From Sternotherus odoratus (taxonomy: Eukaryota; Chordata; Testudines; Kinosternidae), in the NCBI GenBank assembly GCA_032164245.1, contig JAVMKO010000002.1, positions 92,641,340 through 92,705,339 of the forward strand: DNA of 64,000 bases. Reading direction: 5' to 3'. How positions within the stretch are numbered: the first letter of the stretch is position 1; every line of letters begins with the position of its first letter. Positions 33,401-44,100 of this stretch are shown here, one piece after another. The translations under genes were made by a program, and so were the position numbers. The notes below the pieces were generated by a model, which saw nothing but the letters and a program-made list of their open reading frames with translations, had not been told where the DNA came from and made no database searches.

Positions 33401-34879
33401 AGATACATTTTATCTCTGACTGTTGTTTTGTTTCCTGCTTGCTCTTCCTAACAGCCCTTTGTGATTCAGCTCCATGTAGTCAGACAGAATCATCTCGAGC
33501 AGGTAAACTGAGGTACAGATGTTATCGTCCTTATTCTCTACAACCTGTCCAGAAGAAACTGAACCAATTTATTCCATACAGGCCACAGAACAGCAATCAG
33601 ATGGCAGAGAGTTTGGTTACTACTAATCAAGGGCGGATTTAATCAGGTCACCGGGAGCAGAAAGATTCATAATCCTGAGCGATTCACTTTCCTTCCTCCA
33701 CTCGTTCTATTTAAAAAAGCAAAACAAAACTGAGACATCCTGGCTTGGTAGGATTTTATTTTAGCATCAGAGCTGTACGAGGAAGGAATCTTTCATTGAA
33801 TACACTACATCATTTACAGTTATCTGCACTGAGAATGCAGTCAGTTGCACATCCCTTTAAACCTAAAAGAAAAATAGTTTAATTATCTGTAATCCTCTGC
33901 ACAGACTTCTGAGGCATCATTTTTGATTTCACAACAGCCCAACAATCACCTAGATTTCTAAAGCTCCACATATAGCACCACCAAACCCAAATGGTCTTAA
34001 CAACAAGCTTTCTACCAATACATCCTTGTCACTTACATTTCAAATTCTAATTAGTGCCAACAGCTGCAGACAATGTTCCCTTTGAAGAAAAAATGTAGCT
34101 GCTGGATGCCTAGCAAGGAAAAATGAATGTGAACACCAGGACACTATAGAGCGGGTACAATACAATTATATGTTTGTTTATGTATGCCACTCCTGATCCA
34201 TCACAACTTGTCTATTGTTTGAACGGAGTTCAAAGATGGATCCATTAGATTGAGTACAAGTCCTCAGCACAAACTAAAGATGCCTATTTTCTGTTATAGC
34301 TCCTCTTTCATCTCAGTTTCGTTTCTTGGCTGTCCTCTCTACTTTCCTCACTTCCTTGCTTCATGCTAATGCAGTTGTTCATGAATGCTGAAAATACAAT
34401 ACAGGCCTTATTTTATCCCCAATCATTTTCAGGTGGCAAATTGGGTTTATCAAACGCTGAAGCTGCATTGGTTCTGAGATCAAGATAATGAGCTGTTTGA
34501 TTACTTGTAAGTACATTTGTAGTGCATGTACATACCTAGACTGATTAAGTATTTCATCATCCAAATAACCTAGAGCCTGTTGGTTAGTTCTCTAGACCTG
34601 GTATTACCTGATCATGTATTGGAAACCTGTAAATATACTTGATCCTCTTTTACATGGGAGGTTCAAGCAAATAGTTCGGGGGAGTTGCTCTTCTGCCCCC
34701 ACGGTGCTCAGGAGTCCATCTTATCATCTATCCTGTTGAGTGCTGCTAGGAGACAGGAAAGGAGACATGGATGGCATTGTCTCAAATATGCGCTATGGAT
34801 CCAATTCTATGTATCCATTCTATCCAATGCTGCCAGTGCTGTGGAACAAATGGACCCTGTGTCTGCGTTGACAGTCCTG
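33401..34879. other. Noncoding stretch without recognised features
   Basis: AT-rich from about 33640 on. No repeat ends, RNA genes or supported exons. Confidence 0.45.
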
Positions 34880-35190
34880 TGGATCAGTTGCCCCCACCAG
34901 CCCTCCTGCCCACTGGCAGATCCCACCAATCACTCCTCCCCCCCAGCATCTCCCATCCGCCACAGTCAGATGTTCAGCCACATGCAGGAAGCGCTGTGGT
35001 ACAGCCCTGGGTGTAGATGTTCAGACTGAGACTGGAGCTCAGGTTCTAGGACCCTGCGAGGAGTCCGGGCAGGAAGAGGTGGGGGGCGGAGGCAGAACAG
35101 GGTGGGAGTGGGAAGAGACAGGGTTACTGGGGAAGAGGCAGAGCAGGGGACGAGAACCCCCTGGAACTGGGGAAGTTAGCACCACTACTT
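34880..35190 (-). mobile_element. hAT-like terminus next to a palindromic MITE fragment
   Basis: A hAT-like end (read inward on the minus strand: CAGGGCTGTACCACAGC) stops at 35009. It is followed by GGTGTAGA, the reverse complement of the TCTACACC target used by the hAT at 29214. The 52 bases 35010-35061 are the exact reverse complement of 29162-29213, part of the same palindromic MITE. 35066-35190 is G-rich hAT-style interior. The order is scrambled, so this is a remnant rather than a complete element. Confidence 0.5.
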
Positions 35191-36869
35191 AAAGATAGTG
35201 ATTGTTATTGAACTGATTCATTCTAAAAAGCTACATAAAATAAAACGAGGTGATATATACTTACAGTAAACTACAAGCTACTTGAATACTTACTTATCAG
35301 TCAGACGTTCCTATCCAAGATGTTGACCCCAACCTAAAATGTGTTACATATGTTAATCTGTTTGTACTTGTGAAGAGAGTTTATGTATACAGATCACTGC
35401 AGTGTGGGCCTCTCTCTCTCTGTGTATTTAAAGAGGAAAGATTTTTGTTTCTTTGCGTCAGGAATACTTTCATTTTACAGTGTATCAAAAGTAACCCTAA
35501 CTAAGCCATATAAAGGCATATCACATCTTTAGACTTTTGTGACTCACTTATTTCTTGATTATATGCCAAACACAAATTCCAGTTCTTTGTGTTTTACTTA
35601 CAATAACATTAGTACTTAATTATACAGATTCAATCAAAGCTACACTTAATATAAAGAAAACAAATTCTTTATTTTATAGCCACATTAAATACTTTCCCTT
35701 AAAATGCTTTTGGGGAAGGTTTTTTTTATTTATGGATTTTCACAATGTGAGAGACTTCGTTTTGGTTTTAGTGCTCGGTATTTATAGTCATGGAATGATC
35801 ATTTTCTGGTTGATTTCACATTGAGCTCTCTCAAAACTAGTTGTAATAGTTCCATGCTCTTTAAATCTTTTCCTTTCTATCATTGCTGTTGCAATATATT
35901 ATGCTTTATATTCTTAAGCTATTAACGCTGCACTCAGCTAATGATTTTATTTATTTATATGTAGAGTATCTAAAAGCATACAACTGGCTTGTTTGTTTAC
36001 AATGACAAAGTATATAAACCTAACAACGAAGAAAGTAGCAAGAGATTGTTCCAATAAGACTGCTGGAGATAGGTCAGCAAACAATGTAGCATTTTAATTC
36101 TAATTTTTTAATTTTTTTTTAATTTTTGCCAAATGATTAATTTTGATGATTGTTGGCTGTTAATTGTCATTTGTCTTTTTTTCTTTGGAAGAGAGAAAGG
36201 AATAAATGCCACTTATTTTACATATGCTCTCAGTGTTTAGAGGATTTTGCTAATTACTGACAGGCTGTTTTCTTTGATCTTTGGGCTCAGTTCAGTTTAG
36301 AGGTGCACAGATGCAGAGCTTTCACATTCTCCGAGGCTGTTCAAATGCACCTTGTTCCAGGAAGGCAGTGAAAACCTGTGATCCACTTTCACCACAGGGA
36401 TGCACAGCCACCTCTGCACCCCCTGCATAGAAGGAAGTGCTCTTGCCTGTATAGGCAGGAAAAATGGGATGAGGGAGAGAATGCCGACACCAGACACCCT
36501 ATTTCTTAGGTAGCAAAGATCCTTGGTCAGAAAAGCCACATCAAGCACTGACTCAAAATAAGAGGAACTGCACAGAGCTTTCTGTGGTCCTCTAGCCCCT
36601 GTGGGAGCATGAGCACCATTGCAGTAGATAACCAATCCATTCTGTCCGTGGGATGGCCATATCGCAATCCCCATTGCAGGCAGATGTTAGGGAGCTAAAT
36701 ACACAGAGGGCAATGCCTGGCAACCCCCACTTTGTGCTTGGTTCTATCAATATAGTTTTAGAAATACACATGTGTTAGCTGCTCCTAAATTCCCAGAGCC
36801 ATATGGGAACATTGTACCTGGGAACACTGGACATGTGTACCTTGCACATTGTTGCCTTGTCCACACTAT
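35191..36869. other. AT-rich noncoding stretch
   Basis: Long A/T runs (for example 36101-36127) and no gene, repeat boundary or RNA that I can support. Confidence 0.5.
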
Positions 36870-37010
36870 CCGATTTAAGGACAGCATTGCTATGCAGGAC
36901 AGCACCTAATCTTACATGCTTAAGTCCCATTGGAGTTTATTCTTATGTGCTGCCCTGGATAGGGAGGGACCTAAGCATGTTCTTAAGTGCTTTCTTGAAT
37001 CAGGACCAAA
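36870..37010. repeat. Diverged palindromic repeat
   Basis: 'acatgcttaagtcccattgg' (36914) and 'catgttcttaagtgctttct' (36976) look like the two arms of a palindromic repeat, with 'cttgaatcaggacca' closing it. Family unresolved. Confidence 0.35.
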
Positions 37011-38082
37011 GTGCCCTCTGTGTCCAGGCACCATACATTACCGTATGTGCAACAGATCTTTTTCCAGTTCCCACTTAGCTCTCTTTACACCACTGGTGTC
37101 TGTTACATCTCCTGTGCTTTGCACAGGGCACACTGCCATCTATGCCTTCTTGCTGTGGATTGTCCGCTCCTTTATCACATGTAATAAGAGTTGGCCACTC
37201 CCTCCAACAGGAAGACTGCTCCCAACAGTCCAGATCCAGTGGGAGTTAGTCCAGTTCCATGGCATAGTAGGAGCACTGAGCAGAGCACTTGTGCATGGCT
37301 TTCTGAGGATGAACTGAACAGAGCCCCTTTTTAGTTCTTTGTGATTAACAGTTAGGTATCAAGGTTGTAATTTTTGACGTTTAAAATGTACTACATTTAA
37401 TATTTAATACTGTATGCCTAAGGTAGAGATGGGCCTGAACTGTGAAGTTTTGATCCACATAGGAATTTCATCTCAGTGCAGAGTGTTAAGATCCAGGCTT
37501 TTGGTTCAGGCTCACCTCTGCTTAAGAAGTTCTGAAAACTAAACAGTAATGGAGTCATCCCCCTAGTCTTGGCAGGGCAATAGGAGGCTCCCAAACTGGC
37601 AAGTTTCCGCAGTGCAGGGGCAGAGGAACAAGGCTACAGAAAGGGTGGGGGTGAGGAGGGGATGGGTTGGGAAAAGGTTAAGCGTTTGGCCAGAAGATTT
37701 GTACTATCCAGATAAACAGGGAAAGACCCTGATGTAGGGGAAGCAAGGGCTGGTACACGCTACAGCCCATACATTGTGTTCATCCCCTTTGTGGTGCTAT
37801 TGTGTGTCCTGTGTCCTGCTCCCAGCCACATATAGGCTCCCTGCAAAATGTCCCTGAGAACTCGTCCTACAAAATAGAGGCTAATACTCTCCTTCTTCTT
37901 CTGTAAGATTATAGAGCTGACTGTGGCTTTCAAGAGGAGAGACTTTGACACTTTTTTTTGGCCCTCTCTGTGTATGACGGCTAGATGTGATGGTGATGGG
38001 ACAGGAAGGAATTTTGAAATGGCATCATGTGAGCTCCATAGTAGTGTGGCCTAAGGATTGATTTATTTTGATTCCAGTTGTT
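37011..38082. other. Noncoding stretch up to the provirus
   Basis: No recognised feature. The last four bases before the provirus (38083-38086, GATG) are its left target duplication. Confidence 0.5.
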
Positions 38083-38086
38083 GATG

Positions 38087-38637
38087 TGAGAGGGTTGTAG
38101 AAAGCAAATGTTGATAAATGTTGATGCAGATATGTAAAGATCAAAATATAAGATCTCCATTAAGGAAAATAATAGATAGTTATTATAAATTGTTTAATGT
38201 TAATGTTTATTTCGATAAGGTTATGGAAAAAGTTTTTGAATAATCATGAGTGATAGAACTGGTTTTTGCATATTTATACAATCACTACCTCATTAAAGTA
38301 ATATGCTGCTATTGCACGTTCTGTGCACAAGCAATGACCCTGCAAAAAGGGCGCGAATTCTGTCCAATCACGCTGTTCCTACCACGTGCCTGCTCCACGT
38401 GAGTAGTCTAAATCTGCCTAGCAATATAGGATAGCCAATCATGTAACACATATACAAACTGCGTAGTTAACCAAGACTATAAAAACTGTAAGTTGGGGGT
38501 GGTTGGTGTGGCAGTTTCTTCACGCTTTTGGGCGACTGCCACCTCGGCCGAATAAACACGTTTTGTTTTGAGCCTCATTGGTCTCCTTGAACTTTATTAC
38601 TGGTCTCCCTCTATAGCCTAGCGAATATCCCGCTACA
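38087..38637 (+). repeat. Provirus 5' LTR
   Basis: TGAGAGGG...CGCTACA, 551 bp. U3 contains two CCAAT words (near 38364 and 38435) and a pair of CACGTG E-boxes at 38383-38388 and 38396-38401. A TATAAAA box lies at 38478-38484 and AATAAA at 38551-38556. This places R roughly between 38505 and 38575, with U5 after it. It differs from the 3' LTR at 38477, the base just before the TATA box, and at 38498. Confidence 0.95.
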
Positions 38638-38642
38638 TCTTC

Positions 38643-38660
38643 TGGGGGCTCATCCGGGAT
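38643..38660 (+). promoter_or_regulatory. Primer binding site, tRNA-Pro type
   Basis: TGGGGGCTCATCCGGGAT lies 5 bases after the LTR. It is complementary to the 3' end of tRNA-Pro at 17 of 18 positions (A instead of G at the tenth base). tRNA-Pro priming is typical of murine-leukaemia-type gammaretroviruses and their relatives. Confidence 0.9.
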
Positions 38661-39199
38661 GTCGAGGGACGATCAGGAGCAGGTTCAGGGATAAGTCCGT
38701 TGGGGACTTGCAGGGGTAAGTCTGTTTCGGGGGCCGGCACAGGAGCGGTGCATCGAGAGGGGCCCCGTTTTGACCGGTGGCCGCTCGTGGGCTGGTTCGC
38801 CGTCCAGATTGCCTTTTTGCACCAACGAAGAGACTTTGAAAACAACCGTGGGGAAAGGGAGGGAAACTCCAGCCAGTCTACGGAGAGGCAAGTATAAGAG
38901 GGTCTCTGGGAGGGATCTTCTTGTTGGAGTGACTGGTTGTGTGTGTGTGACTGAGTGAATGGCCATTACGGTTCCTGTTGTCAGCCGTTGGAACGTCCGG
39001 TGACTCAGGCTAGTGGCGATTGAGAGTTAACCTCAACCCTCCCACCAACCGACTCCCCCATCCTCTATAGTCGGTTGGGAACCTGTCTTCCCTATTGTGT
39101 CTGTTTTATCTGTCCTATCTGGGTGGAGAAGTAAATGAGAAAAGTAAAGACAGCTGTAAAGTCAGGCTAGTGAGGGTGCCCCAAGACCTAGTCTACAAA
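38661..39199 (+). other. Provirus leader (untranslated, packaging region)
   Basis: The 539 bases between the primer site and the gag start are where a packaging signal would lie. A strong splice-donor-like GTAAGT sits at 38716-38721 after CAGGG; with no env present a spliced message has no obvious product. An in-frame ATG at 39095 would add 35 residues before the gag start, recalling the N-terminally extended gag of some gammaretroviruses, but those residues show no signal peptide I can recognise. Confidence 0.7.
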
Positions 39200-41035
39200 A
39201 TGGGAGGAAGCGGATCCAAGGAGGACCGCAAAACACCTCTAACTTGCATGTTAGAGCATTTTGGAGAATTCAAAAAGCACATTCCCACCGGCAGTCGTAA
39301 GGTCGGATTATTAAGAAAGTTTTGTGAGAGAGACTGGCCGGCATTTCCAATCCAGCCCTCGTGGCCGGCCATAGGAACTTTGGACATGGATATTATTAGA
39401 GATGTCCTCAATTTCGCGGGACACCAACACCCCGATCAGTACCCTTATATATCTGCATGGTTTAATATAGTAGAGGAGAATCCATCTTGGTTACAGAAAT
39501 ACACCAAATGCCTAGTTCTTCGTACGCGTCCACAGAGAGGGCCCAGGGGAACCAAGGAGGAATCGAAACCTATATATACAAGCCTCCCAGACGACGAGCC
39601 ACAAGCCCCACCCCCTTATATGCCGCTACCCGTAGTCCCGGCCGCCCCGCTCGAGCCTATACCTATACTACAAGCACCAATAGCCCCGCCGCGAAGCGTA
39701 TCCGGCATGTCCGTCTCAAATTCACCAACTGACTCCGGTTGGTCAGGCTTACAGCAACTTGAAGAAAGTGTGGCAAAACTTCAACAACTCCTAACCCCTG
39801 AGAGAAAACCCGAGGATCATGATTCTAATCAGGATGAGAAAAGAAACACTACAAGGGAACATTCCTATGCCCTTCGGAGTAGGGACCGCGATACCTCTCC
39901 GGTTCGTCAGTTCCCTCTCCGGGTAGTTAATCAATTAATTCCCCCTCCAGCAGACAACCCCACAGGACAGTACCGGGTCCAGGGAGTGTATCAACATGTT
40001 CCTTTCACTAGTAGTGATCTTCTTAATTGGAAAGCTTCAAAGGCACCATGGACAAACGATCCCACAGCTATTGCCACTCTAGTCGAAGGAATTATTGGGA
40101 CTCACTATCCTTCTTGGATGGACATCAGCCAACTTCTCCAAATGTTGCTTAGCCCAGAAGAACGAACCCTAGTTTTAAGCCGAGGGAGGGAAGAAGCCTG
40201 TATAGAGTATGGAACAAGAGACCCTAATGGCCTCTTAGATTTTATGGACAATACATTTCCCACAATTAGAGATCCGGGATGGGACCCTAACACACCAGAT
40301 AGCAAAACTGCCCTTGATTTATACCATCGGTTACTTGTTCGGGCTCTCAAAAGGGGACCACCTAGAGTTGTAAACCTCCGGAAAATTCACGATTTGCTAC
40401 AAGACAGAGAAGAAACACCTGGGGCATTCTTAGAAAGATTGAGAGAAGGATATCGTAAATGGTCCCCATACGATATGGACAATGAATCAGAAGACAGTCC
40501 AGGGTCCCAAGCTTTGAAGAACAGTTTTATCAGTCAATGTGCACCAGACATCAGGCGCAAGCTTCAGAAGGATCAGGGATTGGTCCACATGAATATGGGG
40601 CGCATTCCTGAAGTAGCTGCTCGAGTGTATGCCGCCCGAGAAGGTGAAGAGGAAAGGAAAGCGGAAGAAAAGGTGAAAAAGAGAGCCCAGTTGGTTGCCG
40701 CAGTCTTCCAAGACAACTACAATGGAAAAGGAAGAGGAAATGCCCAGCGCAGTGGAGGAAGAGGACGAGGCAGAGGTCGACTGGGATTCACCCAGTGTGC
40801 CCATTGCTTCCAGGTTGGCCACTGGAAAAATGAGTGCCCTAACAAAGAAAGTGAAAGTACCTTAGAAAGTGAAAAAGGAAGAGGAGAGAGCGGTCCCAGA
40901 GGAGGGCCACATAATAGAGGAAATAGAAAGGAATATGGGGCACCTTTTTGGCCAAAAGCAGCAACTACTCAAGCGCTTGATGGAGATACCTTTGGTATGG
41001 CTGTGATAGAAGACTGGACAAGAAACCAAGATTAG
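39200..41035 (+). CDS. gag: Gag polyprotein (611 aa, intact)
   Basis: The structural polyprotein of the provirus: it binds membrane, builds the particle and packages RNA. I chose the ATG at 39200 because it gives MGGSGSKE, with Gly2 and a Ser nearby for myristoylation, although the frame is open upstream to an ATG at 39095. The matrix part (about residues 1-100) contains 'WPAIGTLDMDI' and 'GHQHPDQYPYISAW', as in gammaretroviral matrix. A proline-rich linker carries a PPPY late-domain motif at 137-140. Capsid spans about 245-500, with 'PFTSSDLLNWK' at its start and 'TPGAFLERLREGYRKWSPYD' near 405-425. A Lys/Glu/Arg-rich charged segment follows. Nucleocapsid has a basic Arg-Gly run and one CCHC zinc knuckle (Cys533, Cys536, His541, Cys546). 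It ends with UAG at 41033, with pol following in the same frame. No internal stop or frameshift. Confidence 0.93.
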   Translation: MGGSGSKEDRKTPLTCMLEHFGEFKKHIPTGSRKVGLLRKFCERDWPAFPIQPSWPAIGTLDMDIIRDVLNFAGHQHPDQYPYISAWFNIVEENPSWLQKYTKCLVLRTRPQRGPRGTKEESKPIYTSLPDDEPQAPPPYMPLPVVPAAPLEPIPILQAPIAPPRSVSGMSVSNSPTDSGWSGLQQLEESVAKLQQLLTPERKPEDHDSNQDEKRNTTREHSYALRSRDRDTSPVRQFPLRVVNQLIPPPADNPTGQYRVQGVYQHVPFTSSDLLNWKASKAPWTNDPTAIATLVEGIIGTHYPSWMDISQLLQMLLSPEERTLVLSRGREEACIEYGTRDPNGLLDFMDNTFPTIRDPGWDPNTPDSKTALDLYHRLLVRALKRGPPRVVNLRKIHDLLQDREETPGAFLERLREGYRKWSPYDMDNESEDSPGSQALKNSFISQCAPDIRRKLQKDQGLVHMNMGRIPEVAARVYAAREGEEERKAEEKVKKRAQLVAAVFQDNYNGKGRGNAQRSGGRGRGRGRLGFTQCAHCFQVGHWKNECPNKESESTLESEKGRGESGPRGGPHNRGNRKEYGAPFWPKAATTQALDGDTFGMAVIEDWTRNQD

Positions 41036-41121
41036 GCCAGACCGGTTCCTCGGATCCCGACAGAAGTGTTTACAACTGGCCCCGGGGAGCCGATGGTCTG
41101 TATGAATGTGGGAGGCCAGTT
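41033..41121 (+). promoter_or_regulatory. Gag-pol stop-codon readthrough signal with predicted H-type pseudoknot
   Basis: The UAG (41033-41035) is followed after 8 bases by a 10-bp stem: 41044-41053 pairs with 41082-41091 using two G-U pairs. It can be extended by 41039-41043 with 41095-41099 across a 3-base bulge. In the loop, 41074-41081 (AACTGGCC) is perfectly complementary to 41114-41121 (GGCCAGTT). The second stem would abut the first and stack on it, the classical H-type pseudoknot order. Gammaretroviruses use such a structure after UAG to let a fraction of ribosomes read through. The pairing is read directly from the sequence; readthrough itself is inferred. Confidence 0.8.
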
Positions 41122-44100
41122 CATAGACTTTCTAATTGATACAGGAGCTACCAGGTCTGTGGTCAATACTAAAGTGGCCCCCGAGAGCCAACAACAGACC
41201 ACTATCGTTGGAGCAACAGGACAAATAAAACCCTGTCCCTACCTACAAGAGAGAGCATGTAAATTAGGAAGCCACGTTGTTACCCATAAACTTCTCTATA
41301 TACCTGAATGTCCCATTCCCCTCCTTGGAAGAGATATGTTATCAAAACTCAGAGCCACTCTTACCTTTGATAATGATGGAATCATGAAAATGCAATTGGG
41401 AGAAAAACCATCCCCAACTCAATGTCTTATGTTAGCACTCCCCGTAGAAGAAGAATGGCGACTTTTTACCTCCATGGAAAACAGACAAGATTGGCAAGCT
41501 TTTAATGTCCCGGGTGTATGGGCAGAAGATAATCCACCTGGACTGGCAATTGACATCCCTCCTATAGTCATTGATCTAAAACCCATGGCAACCCCTGTCT
41601 CCATTCCCCAATATCCTCTACCTCGAAAAGCAGTAATTGGCATACACGAACACTTACAAAAATTATCAGACGCTGGTATCATCATCAAATGCCAGTCAGC
41701 CTGGAATACTCCCTTGTTACCTGTGGAGAAGCCTGATAAAAGTTTCCGACCTGTACATGACTTGCGGGCCGTGAATAAAAGAGTGATCCCATTACACCCA
41801 GTAGTACCAAATCCCTACACTCTCCTCAGTCTGGTACCGGCTAGTGCCAAATGGTTCTCAGTGTTAGATCTTAAAGACGCCTTCTTCTGTCTCCGGCTTG
41901 CACCCATCAGTCAACCTATTTTCGCTTTTCAATGGGAACATCCTGATACTGGTCAAAAGACTCATATGACATGGGCACGTCTCCCACAGGGATTCTGTAA
42001 CTCACCCTCCTTATTCGGACAAGCCCTAGCTCAAGACTTGGTGCCTCTCACACAAGGAGGCAACCGCTGGAACATCCTCCAATATGCTGATGACCTCCTA
42101 GTAGCTACTCGTACCTACACTGAATGCATAGAGGCCACTGCTAATCTCTTAAAACATCTCTATCTCAAAGGTTATAAGGTTTCCAAGAAAAAGGCTCAGC
42201 TAGTACAAAAGGAAGTAAAATATCTAGGATTTAAACTCACAAAAGGAATCCGCATGCTGGACATTGAGAGAAAAGAGGCAGTCTGTGCCATTCCTACCCC
42301 TACAAACAGACGCCAAGTGCGCGAGTTTTTAGGAGCTGCTGACTTCTGCCGTCTTTGGATCCCTAACTATGCTACACTAGCTAAACCCCTTCATGAGGCC
42401 ACGAAAGGCGGGGCCGCAGATCCCTTTATTTGGACAGAAACACAACAAAAAGGGTTTGAAGATATCAAGTCTGCCCTGATGACAGCCCCTGCGTTAGGCC
42501 TCCCCGATTTGGAAAAACCTTTCACACTGTATGTAGGAGAAAGAAAAGGTACTGCAGTTGGTGTCTTAACCCAGACCATCGGTAGCTGGCCGCGACCAGT
42601 AGCATACTTCTCTAAGCAACTAGACACTGTAATACAAGGATGGCCACCCTGTCTACGTGCTGTAGCTGCAGCTGCCCTTCTTGCTGAAGAGGCAAGTAAA
42701 CTCACCCTAGGACAACCAATCTCCTTAAAGTGCCCACATGCTGTGGTCACCCTAATGGAACATAGGGGCCATCATTGGATGACAAACACAAAACTCCTCA
42801 AGTACGAAAGTATACTAGTAGACAATCCTTCTGTTATCATCTCTGTCTGTTCCACCCTTAATCCTGCAACTTTACTGCCTGTAGAAGAAAATCCTACTGA
42901 GAAACATGATTGCCTTCAGGTCATGGAAGAAGTTTATTCTAGCCGACCTGACTTACTGGATACACCTTTAGCCACACCTGACTCTGTCCTTTTTACCGAT
43001 GGTAGTAGTTTCATTGATCAGGGTCAACGTCTGGCTGGGTATGCCATAGTCAATGATCAAGGCACTGTCTGTGAAGCAAAGGCACTTCCTCCTGGCACCT
43101 CTGCCCAGAAGGCTGAACTGGTCGCCCTCCGTCGAGCACTTGAGCTAGCAACAGGACAAAAAGTCAATGTTTACACTGACTCAAAATATGCCTTCCTAAC
43201 ACTTCATGCCCATGGTGCCATATACAGGGAAAGAGGACTTCTAACTTCAAACGGACAGAAAATAAAACATGCAGATGAAATTCTGGCCCTTCTTGATGCT
43301 GTTTGGATGCCCAAACAAGTTGCTGTGATGCACTGCAAAGGACACCAACATGGTGAGGATCCTGTCGCAAAAGGAAACCGACAGGCAGATGAAGAAGCAA
43401 GAAATGCAGCGCGTCAACAATCCCCAGCTATTCATATCCAGCATCTCAACGTGGCTGAAATGATTCCTGCTGAAGTCCACTACACTGCACAAGAACAACT
43501 TTGGGCTGAACAGGAAAAAGGAGTAAAGCAATCAGGTTTATACGTCTTGCCAAATAATAAAATCTTCCTGCCCGCAGTGGTAGCTTGGGAATTGATCCAG
43601 GAATTACATCAGCAGACCCATTTAGGTAGTACTAGCCTAACTGAACTCCTAGACCGTGAACTATACATAAATGGTCTGCATTCACTCACCAGACGTGCTG
43701 CCCTACGCTGTCAAATTTGTGCAAAGCATAATCCCCGTGTAGGGCCTCTTCGGCCACCTGGAGTCCAGTATATAGGATATAGTCCAATGGAATCACTAGT
43801 TGTGGACTTCACCGAAATGCCAAAGTCTGGGAAATTCAAGTACCTGCTTGTAGCGGTTTGCACATATTCCGGCTGGGTTGAGGCATGGCCCACCACTAAT
43901 GAAAAGGCTGAGCAAGTTACTAAGGCCCTGCTTCGAGATGTAATCCCCCGATTTGGACTCCCATTACACATTGGTAGTGACAATGGTCCCGCTTTCGTTC
44001 ACAGAGTCATCCGCTCTTTGTCAATACTCCTAGGCATCACCTGGAAACTCCATTGTGCATATCATCCACAGGCGTCAGGAAAGGTCGAAAGAATGAATAG

